The notes under the pieces: generated by a model
Databases searched by the model: none
Seen by the model: the letters and a program-made list of their open reading frames with translations, nothing else
Told to the model about the DNA's origin: nothing
Position numbers and translations under genes: made by a program
Part shown: positions 25,238 to 34,870 of the stretch, piece after piece
Position numbering within the stretch: position 1 is the stretch's first letter
Layout: the number at the start of each line of letters is the position of its first letter
Assembly (NCBI RefSeq): GCF_030418455.1
Contig: NZ_JAUHPW010000005.1
Coordinates: 124,001-188,000 of the forward strand
Reading direction: 5' to 3'
DNA length: 64,000 nucleotides
Origin: Demequina litoralis
GTDB taxonomy: Bacteria; Actinomycetota; Actinomycetes; Actinomycetales; Demequinaceae

Positions 25238-25626
25238 CAGAGGCCCTTCTCCTCGTCGGTGAGGAGGCCGGCCCAGCCCTCGTAGTCGCCGCCGTGCTTG
25301 TCAGCGATGCGCTCGCACACGTCGATGGTCTCGCGCAGGAAGTCCGGGACGAGCGGCGTCCGGTACGCCCGCACGAACAGCATCCACTCGGGGATGTCGT
25401 GGCTGGGCTCCACCACCTCGTGGATGACGCGCATGGCACGGAGCTCGTCGGCGGCGGCGCGCAGGCCCGGCTCGGAGCGGAACGCGACGAAGAACTCGGA
25501 CTCCCGCGGGGCGGTGAGGACGCCTCCGCGCGACTCGAGCGCCGCGAGCTGCTCCTGGTCCTCGCTCCACAGGTCGTACGGCTCGACGCGCTTGCGGCCC
25601 CCGAACACCTTCGACAGGAATCCCAT
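25237..25626 (-). CDS. RraB-like (ribonuclease E inhibitor) family protein
   Basis: A 129-residue protein. 'DLWSEDQEQLAALESRGGVLTAPRESEFFVAFRSEPGLRAAADELRAMRV' (in parts) and the end 'IADKHGGDYEGWAGLL' reproduce the RraB fold signature (G-G-x-Y-x-G-W). In E. coli RraB modulates RNase E; in actinobacteria the domain is common but untested. First gene of a three-gene operon. Confidence 0.75.
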   Translation of the reverse strand: MGFLSKVFGGRKRVEPYDLWSEDQEQLAALESRGGVLTAPRESEFFVAFRSEPGLRAAADELRAMRVIHEVVEPSHDIPEWMLFVRAYRTPLVPDFLRETIDVCERIADKHGGDYEGWAGLLTDEEKGL

Positions 25627-25673
25627 GGGTCCACGCTAGCCGCGCGGGGTCCCGGTCCCGGACCGCGCGGGCG

Positions 25674-26216
25674 TCAGGAGCCGGCGGACCTGCGCATGAC
25701 CTCGACGAAGCCGAGCTTCTCGTACAGCGCGAGCGCGGCCTCGTTGTCGGCGTCGCAGGTGAGCGCGAGGTCCTTCTCCCCCACCGCCTTGAGCGCGCGG
25801 GCGCTCGCCGCGAGCAGCCCCGAGGCGACCCCCTGGCGGCGGTGGTCGGGCAGCGTGATGCAGTCGAGCACGTACGGTGCGTCGGGCAGGTCGTCGCGCA
25901 GCGTGCACCGCTGCACCACCGTCACGGCTCCCGCGATGAAGCCGTCCTCGGTGAGCGCGACCGGCGACGCGACCGGCATGAACGCGCCGGCCTCGTTCTT
26001 GAACATGGATTGCGTCGATGCGACGACGCCGTCCCAGTCGGGCTCGTACGGTGGACGTTGCGGGTACGCGTCCCACACCGCCGCCGCGAGCCACGGGATG
26101 TCCTCGGGCACCATCGCGCGCACGTGCGACCATGGAGTGGCGGCCGCGAGGATCGCCGCCACCGGCGCGCGCATGACGATGCGGTCGTACGGCTGCTCCA
26201 TCGCGTTCTCGGCCAT
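25674..26216 (-). CDS. GNAT family N-acetyltransferase
   Basis: A 180-residue protein. 'VLDCITLPDHRRQGVASGLLAASARAL' is the acetyl-CoA-binding motif A, and 'NEAALALYEKLGFVEVMRRS' the closing GNAT strand-helix. I chose ATG 26216 ('MAENAMEQPYD') over an in-frame ATG at 26249 because the extra residues are not protein-like and would run into the CsoR-like promoter of the divergent gene. Confidence 0.85.
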   Translation of the reverse strand: MAENAMEQPYDRIVMRAPVAAILAAATPWSHVRAMVPEDIPWLAAAVWDAYPQRPPYEPDWDGVVASTQSMFKNEAGAFMPVASPVALTEDGFIAGAVTVVQRCTLRDDLPDAPYVLDCITLPDHRRQGVASGLLAASARALKAVGEKDLALTCDADNEAALALYEKLGFVEVMRRSAGS

Positions 26217-26242
26217 GCCCCCGACGGTAGCAAAGCCACCCC

Positions 26243-26272
26243 TTGACATATACCCCTGGGGGTATGCATACT
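26243..26272 (+). promoter_or_regulatory. Promoter with CsoR/CstR-like operator
   Basis: TTGACA (26243-26248), an 18-bp spacer and CATACT (26267-26272) form a strong promoter. The spacer is filled by ATACCCCTGGGGGTAT (26250-26265), a near-perfect palindrome of the kind bound by CsoR-family repressors (copper, nickel/cobalt or persulfide sensors). A second such site lies at 41940-41955, upstream of sulfide:quinone oxidoreductase. Confidence 0.75.
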
Positions 26273-26347
26273 GGATGTCGAGCGGCCGGAGATCCTCCCC
26301 CCTGACACCGGCCGCATCACCACGTCACCCCGAGAAGGAGAACACCT

Positions 26348-26518
26348 ATGTGCTCGCGAATCACCTGCAACCAGTGCGGCAAGGCCACGTGGACCGGCTG
26401 CGGTCAGCACATCGAGCAGGCGCTCGCCGGCGTCGCCCAGGACCAGCGCTGCTCGTGCGACCAGGGCTCGAGCAACGGCTCGTTCGGCTCGCTCTTCGGC
26501 TCGATCTTCTCGCGCTAA
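26348..26518 (+). CDS. Tiny Cys-rich protein under CsoR-like control
   Basis: A 56-residue protein starting 'MCSRITCNQCGKATWTGCGQ', then 'HIEQAL' and 'QRCSCDQG', with six Cys and one His in the first 40 residues: a metal- or zinc-binding module. A Ser/Gly/Phe tail follows. AAGGAG lies 7 nt before the ATG. Similar short proteins occur widely in actinobacteria (recollection). Given its operator it should be induced by copper or by persulfide/sulfide, and may buffer metal or sulfane sulfur (inference). Confidence 0.75.
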   Translation: MCSRITCNQCGKATWTGCGQHIEQALAGVAQDQRCSCDQGSSNGSFGSLFGSIFSR

Positions 26519-26561
26519 GCGCGCGAGAGGAGCGCGCACTGCCCGCGCTCCATCCGGGGAG

Positions 26562-26600
26562 AGGCCCCGTCACCCACGAGGTGGCGGGGCCTTCCTCGTT
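26562..26600 (+). terminator. Intrinsic terminator after the Cys-rich gene
   Basis: GGCCCCGTCACC and GGTGGCGGGGCC pair around a CACGAG loop, followed by TTCCTCGTT. Confidence 0.75.
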
Positions 26601-26713
26601 CCCGGGCGGCGCGGGACGATGCGCGGGGCACGGATCAGGGCGTTCCCCGATACCGCCGGAGGGCCGGGCGACCTACGCTCGAAGGAGCCCCCTCTGACGC
26701 CACGGAGACCGAG

Positions 26714-26944
26714 ATGAGCACCGTTCCCCCACCCCTTCCGCCCAAGGACACCGCGATCACGTACATCCTGTGGTTCTTCCTCGGGCTGTTCGGGATCCAC
26801 CACTTCTACATGGGCAAGATCGGCCGGGGCATCCTGTGGCTGCTCACGGGCGGGCTGTTCTTCATCGGCTGGATCGTCGACCTCTTCACCATCCCGTCGC
26901 AGGTGCGCACCGTGAACGCGCGGCGCTCGGTCGGGCTCCGCTGA
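26714..26944 (+). CDS. TM2-domain membrane protein
   Basis: A 76-residue protein. 'ITYILWFFLGLFGIHHFYMGKIGRGILWLLTGGLFFIGWIVDLF' (read in parts) is a textbook TM2 domain: two transmembrane helices joined by a short G-x-H-x-F-Y-x-G turn. The last 15 residues are basic and cytosolic. Function of the family is unknown. Confidence 0.92.
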   Translation: MSTVPPPLPPKDTAITYILWFFLGLFGIHHFYMGKIGRGILWLLTGGLFFIGWIVDLFTIPSQVRTVNARRSVGLR

Positions 26945-27002
26945 GCCGCTCCCCACGAACACCCGGCCGGCTCTCAGCGGGCTCCCAGCCATCGTTGGTG
27001 GG

Positions 27003-27470
27003 ATGAGGATCATGAACACCGCCACCACCACCACGGTCGCGGACGTCCTGGCCGGCCTCACCCGCGCCGAGGACGCCGCCTTCGCCGTCGCGATCGACGC
27101 CGCGCTCGACGTCGAGGCCTTCGCCACCTACCTCGCGTTCCAGGAGATCGTCGACAACTACGAGGCCCCCGTCGCCCCGGCCGGCCACGCCTACGTCTGC
27201 TACGACCCGGCCACCTGCCGCCTCGCGGTGGTCGACTGGGCGCTCGACGTCGCGGTCGGCACCCGCAGCGGGCTGGGCGACGCGGCCGGCGCGCGCCTGC
27301 TCGCGGAGCGGTTCCTCGCGCACCCCGACTACGCCGCCCTGGTCGACGCCGAGCTCGAGCGGCTCTGCGCCGCGCTCGTCGCGTCGGGCTCCGCGGATGC
27401 GACCGCCGCCGAGTGGGCCCGCGTGCTGCGCGAGCACACCCCGGCGCTCGCCGCCGCGCCCAGCCTGTAG
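27003..27470 (+). CDS. CotH-kinase-like C-terminal fragment
   Basis: A 155-residue protein. 'DVEAFATYLAFQEIVDNYEAP', 'AYVCYDPATCRLAVVDWALDVAVG' and a tail of helices ('LLAERFLAHPDYAALVDAELERL') resemble the C-terminal part of CotH-type atypical protein kinases (D-x-x-x-[FY]-x-x-Y-L...N-x-D...W-D-x-N). The metal-binding Asp of 'WDLN' appears here as 'WALD', and the N-terminal kinase lobe is missing. It is either a degenerate fragment or a free-standing accessory domain. No signal peptide. Low-confidence assignment. Confidence 0.45.
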   Translation: MRIMNTATTTTVADVLAGLTRAEDAAFAVAIDAALDVEAFATYLAFQEIVDNYEAPVAPAGHAYVCYDPATCRLAVVDWALDVAVGTRSGLGDAAGARLLAERFLAHPDYAALVDAELERLCAALVASGSADATAAEWARVLREHTPALAAAPSL

Positions 27471-27481
27471 CGCGGCCTCCT

Positions 27482-27517
27482 CGCGCGGCGGGGGCGGGCG
27501 CCCGCCCCCGCCGCGCG
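27482..27517. terminator. GC-only hairpin after the CotH-like gene
   Basis: CGCGCGGCGGGGGCGGG and its exact complement are separated by 2 nt. It lacks a T-tract, so termination would rest on the very stable stem. Confidence 0.55.
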
Positions 27518-27539
27518 GCTCGGTGCCCTCCCTCCCGGC

Positions 27540-27655
27540 TGTTTCAGGAATCCCGAGAACAGCGACGGCCGACCGCCGGCGGGACGATGCGCGCACGCAC
27601 CGTGCGAGCGGTGGCACCGGCCGCGCTGGCGGCTGTTTCAGGAATCCCGAGAACT
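27540..27655 (+). repeat. 22-bp dispersed repeat, copies 2 and 3
   Basis: Copies at 27540-27561 and 27634-27655 share the first 21 bases (TGTTTCAGGAATC then CCGAGAAC). They are direct repeats 94 bp apart. Confidence 0.75.
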
Positions 27656-27700
27656 CGCGAACGCACGCACGTCGCGCCGCGGCGCCGATGAAGGGCGGGC

Positions 27701-27779
27701 GGGCGGCGCGGACCACGCGGGCGGCGCGGACCACGCGGGCGGCGCGGCCCCCGGCCCCCGGCCCCCGGCCCCCGGCCCC
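27701..27779. repeat. Short tandem repeats (18-mer, then 7-mer)
   Basis: GGGCGGCGCGGACCACGC is present 2.6 times (27701-27747), followed by about four units of CCCCCGG (27748-27779). Replication-slippage tracts. Confidence 0.75.
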
Positions 27780-27842
27780 GCATCGTCCCTCCGACCCTCC
27801 CTGCTAGGTTCGAATCACCCTGCAGGAAGGCACGACACGTCC

Positions 27843-29099
27843 ATGAGCGAGAGCTTCGCCCCCGCGATCACGATGCCGGAGTACGGCGTCCATTCGGAGG
27901 TCGGGCGCCTCCAGAAGGTCCTCGTCTGCTCCCCGGGGCTGGCGCACCACCGCCTCACCCCGTCGAACTGCCAGGACCTGCTCTTCGACGACGTCATGTG
28001 GGTCGAGAACGCCGAGCGCGACCACGCCGAGTTCGTGCAGCTGATGAGGGACCGCGACATCCAGGTGATGGAGCTCCACACGCTGCTCGCCGAGACCCTC
28101 GCGATCCCCCACGCCCGCGCGTGGCTGCTCGACCGCAAGGTCACCCCGGACGAGGTGGGCCTGGGCCTCGCCACCGACATCCGCGGCTACCTCGACGAGC
28201 TCCCGTCCGACGAGCTCGCGAAGCACATCATCGGCGGCCTCTCCACGCTGGACCTCCCCCGCGACTTCTCGCCGCCCGGCATCCAGCTGGTGCGCGAGGA
28301 GTCCGGCATGCGCGACTACCTCCTGCCGCCGCTGCCCAACACGCTCTTCACGCGCGACACCACCTCGTGGGTGTACGAAGGCGTCACGCTCAACCCGCTG
28401 TACTGGTCCGCGCGCCACGCCGAGACCCTCGTGATGAAGGCGGTCTACGGCTTCCACCCCGACTTCGGCGACGCGGTCAACGTGTGGTGGGGCGACCCGG
28501 AGTTCGACCACGGCCTCGCGACGCTCGAGGGCGGCGACGTCATGCCGATCGGCAACGGCACCGTGGTGGTCGGCATGTCCGAACGCTCCAGCCGCCAGGC
28601 CATCACCCAGCTCGCGATGGAGCTGTTCCTCGCCGAGGGCGCCGAGCAGGTCATCGTCGCCAAGCTCCCGCGGCTGCGCTCCGCGATGCACCTCGACACG
28701 GTCTTCACGCTCGCGGACCGCGACCTCTGCACCGTCTTCCCCGGCATCATCGACGAGATCGAGACCTTCACCATCCGCGAGGCGCCCGCGCCGACCATGC
28801 TCGACGTGCGCCGCGAGGACCGGCCGTTCGTCGAGGTCGTGGGAGAGGCGCTGGGTGTGGAGCTGCGCGTCATCGCCACCGGCGGCGACCGCTACGCCTC
28901 GGAGCGCCAGCAGTGGGACTCGGGCAACAACCTGCTCGCGCTCGAGCCCGGCGTGGTGGTCGCCTACGACCGCAACACCCAGACCAACGACGAGCTGCGC
29001 GCGGCCGGCGTCGAGGTCATCGAGATCGTCGGAGCGGAACTCGGACGCGGCCGTGGCGGCGCCCACTGCATGACCCAGCCGCTGCTCCGCGACGCCTGA
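27843..29099 (+). CDS. arcA: Arginine deiminase
   Basis: A 418-residue protein with the guanidino-modifying-enzyme motifs: '[17 protein letters not shown]' at the start, '[12 protein letters not shown]', 'GFHPDFG' (catalytic His), '[10 protein letters not shown]' (Asp) and the nucleophile '[13 protein letters not shown]' at the end. It converts arginine to citrulline and ammonia. No arcB, arcC or arcD is nearby, so it may serve acid protection or arginine catabolism with partners elsewhere. Confidence 0.95.
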   Translation: MSESFAPAITMPEYGVHSEVGRLQKVLVCSPGLAHHRLTPSNCQDLLFDDVMWVENAERDHAEFVQLMRDRDIQVMELHTLLAETLAIPHARAWLLDRKVTPDEVGLGLATDIRGYLDELPSDELAKHIIGGLSTLDLPRDFSPPGIQLVREESGMRDYLLPPLPNTLFTRDTTSWVYEGVTLNPLYWSARHAETLVMKAVYGFHPDFGDAVNVWWGDPEFDHGLATLEGGDVMPIGNGTVVVGMSERSSRQAITQLAMELFLAEGAEQVIVAKLPRLRSAMHLDTVFTLADRDLCTVFPGIIDEIETFTIREAPAPTMLDVRREDRPFVEVVGEALGVELRVIATGGDRYASERQQWDSGNNLLALEPGVVVAYDRNTQTNDELRAAGVEVIEIVGAELGRGRGGAHCMTQPLLRDA

Positions 29100-29108
29100 G
29101 AATCTTTT

Positions 29109-29128
29109 ACGCAACATCCATGTTGCGT
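29109..29128. promoter_or_regulatory. Perfect inverted repeat, operator or terminator
   Basis: ACGCAACATCCATGTTGCGT is a 9-bp perfect inverted repeat about a CC centre, 10 bp after the arcA stop and followed by TTTT. It reads equally as a TetR-type operator for the HtaA gene or as a weak arcA terminator. Its right arm ends in TTGCGT, a possible -35 (29123-29128) with TAGGGT (29147-29152) as -10. Confidence 0.55.
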
Positions 29129-29157
29129 TTTACGCGACACTCCCGCTAGGGTGCGGG

Positions 29158-29176
29158 TCAGGCAAGCCTTACCTAC
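29158..29176. promoter_or_regulatory. DtxR/IdeR-like iron box
   Basis: TCAGGCAAGCCTTACCTAC; its complement GTAGGTAAGGCTTGCCTGA matches the 19-bp iron-box plan (TTAGGTTAGGCTAACCTAA) at most positions. It lies at the predicted start site of the HtaA gene, where an iron-loaded repressor would block transcription. Confidence 0.65.
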
Positions 29177-29219
29177 CCTGCCCCGGCGCCCCGCGCCCCG
29201 TCCCCACCCTGGAGTCCAC

Positions 29220-32200
29220 GTGCTCACACGCGTCGCTTCAGCGCGCCCGCGCGCCGCCGCACTCACGGCCGCCGCCCTGCTCGCGCTGCTGCTCTCACCC
29301 CTCCTGATCGCCCTGCCGGCGCAGGCCGCCACCACCGGCGGCTCGCTCAGCTGGGGCGTGAAGTCCTCGTTCCGCTCATACGTCACCGGCACCGGCGGCA
29401 CGGTCACCGCGGTCTCGCCCGCGACCGACGACGGCACCACCACCGCCTTCCCCTTCGTGTCCGGGGACGATGCGTCGGCCACGTACGCCGGCACGGTCGC
29501 CTTCGACGCGCACGGCGGCGCGCTGCACCTCGAGATCGCAGACCCGGCCGTTGCCGTGTCGGGCACGTCGGGCACGCTGTCGGCCACGGTCGGCGGGGCG
29601 TCGACCGAGCTCGTCACGCTCGACCTGTCGGGCATCGTCCCGACCGTCGCCGACGGCCTCGTCACCTTCGCCTCCGTGCCCGCGACGCTCACCGCGGCGG
29701 GCGCGGCCGTGTTCGGGTCGTACCCGGCCGGCGAGGCGATGGACCCCGTGACGTTCTCGCTCCCGGCGGGCGGGACGACCGAGCCGGAGACGGAGCCGAC
29801 GGACGAGCCCACCGACGAGCCGACGGACGAGCCCACCGACGAGCCCACCGACGAGCCGACCACCCCGGCCGCGACCCCCGAGGTCGCGATCGACCGCTCC
29901 GAGAACCTCGACGGCACCGGCGACACCATCACCGTGACCGGCACCGGCTTCCTCCCGAGCGCCCCCGCGACCACCGGCACCCGCCCGCCGCTCGCGGGCA
30001 AGTTCACCGGCGTGTACGTCGTCGTCTCCAAGTTCGCCGACGAGTGGCAGCCGAGCACCGGCGCCGCCAGCTCGAGCCGCCCCCGCGGCACCACGTTCTG
30101 GGCGCTGCCCGCGGACAGCATGGCCTCGGTCGGCGGCGCTGCCGCCGGCGCCATCGAGCTCGCCGAGGACGGCTCCTTCACCGCGACCTTCGACGTCGCC
30201 GACACCGACCTCGAGGGCGTCGACGGCACCTGGGGCGTCTACACCTACGCCGCCGGCGGCGCCGTCCACGCGCCCTTCGAGACCGCGACGACCTTCTCCT
30301 TCGCACCGCGCGTGACCGTCACCCCGACCGAGGGCCTCGACGACGTCGCGACCGTCACCGTCGAGGGCCGCAACTTCCTGCCCGCCGGCGCCGCCACCAC
30401 CGGCAAGTACCCGCCGCTGGCCGGCAAGTTCACGGGCGTCTACGTGGCCGCCGGAAAGTACGCGGACGTGTGGCGACCCACCGAGGGCGCCGCATCGTCC
30501 ACCCGCAAGAACGCCGACGTCCGCTGGGCCGTGCCCGCCGAGGAGGTCGACACCATCGGCGGCACCGCCGCGGGCGCCGTCGCGATCGACGCGGCCGGCA
30601 CCTTCACCACGACCCTCACCGTCGACAAGGCGGCCCTCGCCGACATCGACGGCACCTGGGGCGTCTACACCTACGCCGCGGGCGGCGCCAAGCACGCGCC
30701 GTTCGAGACCGCCACGCCGCTGACCTTCGCGTCGGACGATGCGGCGGTCGAGACGGGCATCGCCGTCACCCCCGCGGACGGCGTCGAGGCGGGCGACACC
30801 GTCACCATCACTGGCACCCTGCCCGCGCAGGTGGACGGCCAGGACACGTCGGTGTACGTGATGTGGTGCGCCGAGCCGACGGGCGAGGTCGGCACCGCCG
30901 ACGGCCGCCCCACTGGCGCCGACTGCGACACGTCGCGCCAGCAGTGGCTCATGCACACGTCGGTCTACGGGCTGGCCGCCACCGGCTCCGTCACCGACGG
31001 CGTGTGGACCTTCGAGACCTCGCTCGAGGTCCCCGCGGGCTTCGGCGACGTCACGTGCGCCGCGACCGGCGACACCACCTGCGGCGTGTTCGTGCGCCTC
31101 GCCCACACGTTCGCGGGCGACTACTCGCTCGACCAGTTCGTGCCGGTGACGCTCGCCGGCGCGACCGATGGCGGCGACAGCGGCGACGGGTCCGGCTCCG
31201 GGTCGACCGACGTCTCCGGGTCCGGCTCCACCGGCGGTTCTGGCTCCGGCTCGACGGGCTCGACCGGCGGCTCCGGCTCCACCGGCTCGACCACCGGCAC
31301 GACCGTCGTCGGCCGCCTCACCTGGGGCATCGACGCGGGCTTCCGCACCTACGTCACCGGCCCGATCGCGCAGGGTGCGATCTCGGTGACCGGCGCGACC
31401 GCGTCCAACGGCGCGTACACGTTCGTGCAGTCGGGTGGCGACGCCGAGGCGGCTCAGCGCACCGGCACGGCGCGGTACGCCGGCGCGGTGACCTTCACCG
31501 GCCACCACGGCCTGCTGAACCTCACGATGTCGAACCCGTACGTGCGCCTCGACGGCTCTCGCGGCGTGCTCAGCCTCGCGGTCGACGGCACGCGCGTCGA
31601 CTTCGCGACGCTCGACCTGTCCGGCGGCACCCGCACCACGCTCGACGGCGCGGTGCGCTGGGCGGGCGTCCCCGCGACGCTCACCGCGGCCGGCGCGGAC
31701 GCCTTCGACGACTTCTACCCCGCGGGCCGCGTGCTCGACCCGGTGACCTTCACAGTCGGCACGGGCACCGTCTCAGCGGGCCAGGGCGGCACCACGGTGG
31801 TCGCCTCGGCGGGAGGCCCCGGCGCATCGTCCTCCTCGACGCACGTGCCCGCGACGCCGCCGGCGACCACGGGCATCGAGATCGACGACGAGACCCTCGC
31901 CCGGCTGCTCGCCGGCGAGGAGGTCACGCTCCGCGTGGGCGGCTTCGGCGCCCACGAGACCGGGATCCGCGTCGTCATCTACTCCACCCCGACCGTCCTC
32001 GCGGACGGCCTCGCCGCCGACGCGAACGGCGTCGTCACGTGGACCGGCGCCCTGCCCGGCTCGCTCACCGGCAGCCACACGCTCACGTTCCAGGGCTCGG
32101 AGAGCTACGGGCTCGCGCTCGAGATCCCTGCGCGCACCATGTGCCCGGTGGACGATGCGACGCTCACCTGGGGCGTGAAGGCCTCCTTCCGTTCGTACAT

Positions 32201-32876
32201 CGAGAGCACCATCGCGAGCGGCTCGTGGGAGCTCGACGGCGTCACCTACGAGTCGGGTGAGTTCACCTGGACCGGCGCGGGCTCGCTCGACACCGACCCG
32301 GTGAGCGGCGCGGTCGCCTTCGACGGCGGCGTGCGCTTCGTCGGCCACGACGGCGCGCTCGACACCACGCTCGCGAACCCCACGCTCGACGTGTCGGGCG
32401 GCGTCGCGACGCTGCTGGTCGACGTGCACGGCGAGCGCCAGGACGGCGCCACGGTCGCCTCCGACGCGGTGGCATTCGCGGCGCTCGACATGGAGGCCGG
32501 CACGGTCACCGTCGACGGCGACGTCGTCACGATCACGGGCATCCCGGCGACGCTCACGGCGGAAGGCTCGGCCGCCTTCGGCACGTACCCCGCCGGCGAG
32601 GCGCTCGACCCGGTCACCGTGGTGCTCACCAGTGCCGACGCATGCGCCGGCGTGGTCGCGGGCCTGCCCGCGCCCGAGGTCGCGGTCGCCGAGGACGAGG
32701 CGGAGGACGCCGCCGCGGACACCGACGTCGCCGTCGAGGGCACCACCGCCACCGAGACCGAGGCGGCCGAGGTCGCCGCCTCCGACACCCTCCCCTGGTG
32801 GGTGTGGGCGCTCGGCGGCACGGTGCTCGTGGGCGCGGCTCTCGCCGCCGGGCTGGTGCGCGCGCGACGCGGCTGA
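29220..32876 (+). CDS. Surface heme-binding protein with three HtaA domains
   Basis: A 1218-residue protein from GTG 29220 (GGAG 5 nt upstream). Signal peptide, residues ~12-38. HtaA domains begin at residue ~41 ('LSWGVKSSFRSYV'), ~697 ('LTWGIDAGFRTYV') and ~978 ('LTWGVKASFRSYI'); each ends with an 'ATLTAAGA..F..YPAG..LDPVTF' strand. Between them are an EPTD repeat (~187-214), two near-identical ~140-residue beta modules (~222-505), a third beta module and a Gly/Ser linker (~651-694). A C-terminal membrane helix with a basic tail anchors it. HtaA domains bind heme in Corynebacterium. It faces the heme ABC operon and carries an iron box. Confidence 0.9.
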   Translation: MLTRVASARPRAAALTAAALLALLLSPLLIALPAQAATTGGSLSWGVKSSFRSYVTGTGGTVTAVSPATDDGTTTAFPFVSGDDASATYAGTVAFDAHGGALHLEIADPAVAVSGTSGTLSATVGGASTELVTLDLSGIVPTVADGLVTFASVPATLTAAGAAVFGSYPAGEAMDPVTFSLPAGGTTEPETEPTDEPTDEPTDEPTDEPTDEPTTPAATPEVAIDRSENLDGTGDTITVTGTGFLPSAPATTGTRPPLAGKFTGVYVVVSKFADEWQPSTGAASSSRPRGTTFWALPADSMASVGGAAAGAIELAEDGSFTATFDVADTDLEGVDGTWGVYTYAAGGAVHAPFETATTFSFAPRVTVTPTEGLDDVATVTVEGRNFLPAGAATTGKYPPLAGKFTGVYVAAGKYADVWRPTEGAASSTRKNADVRWAVPAEEVDTIGGTAAGAVAIDAAGTFTTTLTVDKAALADIDGTWGVYTYAAGGAKHAPFETATPLTFASDDAAVETGIAVTPADGVEAGDTVTITGTLPAQVDGQDTSVYVMWCAEPTGEVGTADGRPTGADCDTSRQQWLMHTSVYGLAATGSVTDGVWTFETSLEVPAGFGDVTCAATGDTTCGVFVRLAHTFAGDYSLDQFVPVTLAGATDGGDSGDGSGSGSTDVSGSGSTGGSGSGSTGSTGGSGSTGSTTGTTVVGRLTWGIDAGFRTYVTGPIAQGAISVTGATASNGAYTFVQSGGDAEAAQRTGTARYAGAVTFTGHHGLLNLTMSNPYVRLDGSRGVLSLAVDGTRVDFATLDLSGGTRTTLDGAVRWAGVPATLTAAGADAFDDFYPAGRVLDPVTFTVGTGTVSAGQGGTTVVASAGGPGASSSSTHVPATPPATTGIEIDDETLARLLAGEEVTLRVGGFGAHETGIRVVIYSTPTVLADGLAADANGVVTWTGALPGSLTGSHTLTFQGSESYGLALEIPARTMCPVDDATLTWGVKASFRSYIESTIASGSWELDGVTYESGEFTWTGAGSLDTDPVSGAVAFDGGVRFVGHDGALDTTLANPTLDVSGGVATLLVDVHGERQDGATVASDAVAFAALDMEAGTVTVDGDVVTITGIPATLTAEGSAAFGTYPAGEALDPVTVVLTSADACAGVVAGLPAPEVAVAEDEAEDAAADTDVAVEGTTATETEAAEVAASDTLPWWVWALGGTVLVGAALAAGLVRARRG

Positions 32877-32897
32877 CCCTCGGCTCTCGACACACAG

Positions 32898-32933
32898 AAG
32901 GCGCCCCCGACCGGCAAGGTCGGGGGCGCCTTC
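32898..32933. terminator. Bidirectional intrinsic terminator between HtaA gene and hmuV
   Basis: GAAGGCGCCCCCGACC and GGTCGGGGGCGCCTTC pair around GGCAA, a 15-16 bp stem between convergent genes. Confidence 0.9.
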
Positions 32934-33059
32934 TCCGTCCAGGCGTTTACCTCTCCACGCCGCACCGCCGGGAGGGCGCCGGTATCGCCGATGTTCCCGA
33001 TCACATCCGCGTCGCGCGTGGAGGAGTGCCTCACCGGCGTGGAGAGGCAACCGCGAGGA

Positions 33060-33826
<767 letters not shown>

Positions 33827-33830
<4 letters not shown>

Positions 33831-34870
33831 GCCCAGCCTCCCGCCCGGGTGCGCGCGCGGCGCAGCAGCCAGAAGAAGAACGGCCCGCCCACGAGGGAGG
33901 TGAGCAGCCCGATGGGCAGCTCGGCGCCGGACACGAGCGTGCGGGCGGCGACGTCGGCGTACGTGAGCAGCACGGCGCCGCCGAGCGCGCTCGCCGCGAG
34001 CAGGGCACGATGCGCGGGGCCCAGGACCATGCGCATGACGTGCGGCACCACGAGGCCGACGAACGCGATGATGCCCGCGTACGCGACCGCGGCGCCGGTG
34101 AGGACCGCGACCACCAGGATGGAGACGATGCGCAGGCGCTCGACGCGCACGCCCAGGTGCGCGGCCGTGCGCTCGCCGAGCGCGAGCAGGTCGTAGCGGG
34201 ACGCGAGCCCGAGCGAGACGGCGACGCCCACGGCGGTGAGGGCGGCGACCACGGCGACCTCGTTCCAGCGCGAGCCGTTGAGGCTGCCGAGCTGCCAGAA
34301 CACGATCTGCTCGCGCGCGGCCGAGTCGCCCATGAACAGCAGCAGCGCGAGGCCCGCGCCGGCGAACGCGTTGACCGCGATGCCGGTGAGCAGCAGGGTG
34401 ACCACCTCGGTGCGGCCGTTGGACCGCGCCATGGTGTACACGAGCATCGTCACGCCCACGCCGCCGGCGAAGGCGAGCCCCGCGACGGACGCGACCGACC
34501 CGAGCGCGGCGCCCGTGACGATCGCGAGCGCCGCTCCCAGCGCGGCGCCGGAGGACACGCCCACGACGCCGGGCTCGGCGAGCGGGTTGCCGAAGATGGC
34601 CTGCATGACCGCGCCCGCGACCGCGAGCGCCGCGCCCACGAGGACGCTCATCGCGACCCGCGGGAAGCGGATCTGCCACAGGGCCTGCGTGGTGACGTCG
34701 CTGGTGGGGGTCCACGCGGTGTCGACGCCGAGGCCCTGGAGGAACGCGCCGACCACCTCGGTGGGCGCGATCGCGAGCTGGCCGACCGCCGCGGAGACCA
34801 CCACGCCGACCGCGAGCGCGCCCGCGAGGCCGGCGCCCACCGCGACGGCGCGGCGCGACGGCGCGCTCAC
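33827..34870 (-). CDS. hmuU: Heme ABC transporter permease (FecCD family)
   Basis: A 347-residue membrane protein with about nine to ten hydrophobic helices. 'LAVAGAVMQAIFGNPLAEPGVVGVSSGAALGA' (in parts) and 'FVGLVVPHVMRMVLGPAHR' are the FecCD/BtuC signatures for the coupling-helix region. Overlaps hmuT by 4 bp upstream and hmuV by 4 bp downstream. Confidence 0.93.

Larger units (their letters stand above)
27471..27842. other. Repeat-rich intergenic region before arcA
   Basis: 372 bp without a credible gene. In order: a 17-bp perfect inverted repeat (27482-27498 with 27501-27517; GC-only, a likely terminator), two direct copies of a 22-bp dispersed repeat (27540, 27634), GGACGATGCG (27582), two and a half copies of an 18-bp unit (27701-27747), four copies of CCCCCGG (27748-27779) and the reverse motif CGCATCGTCC (27779). 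The arcA leader follows. Confidence 0.75.

Noticed and set aside
29376-31508. A 710-codon open frame antisense to the HtaA gene
   Set aside because: Arg/Gly/Ala-rich with no domain. The repeats of the sense gene explain it.
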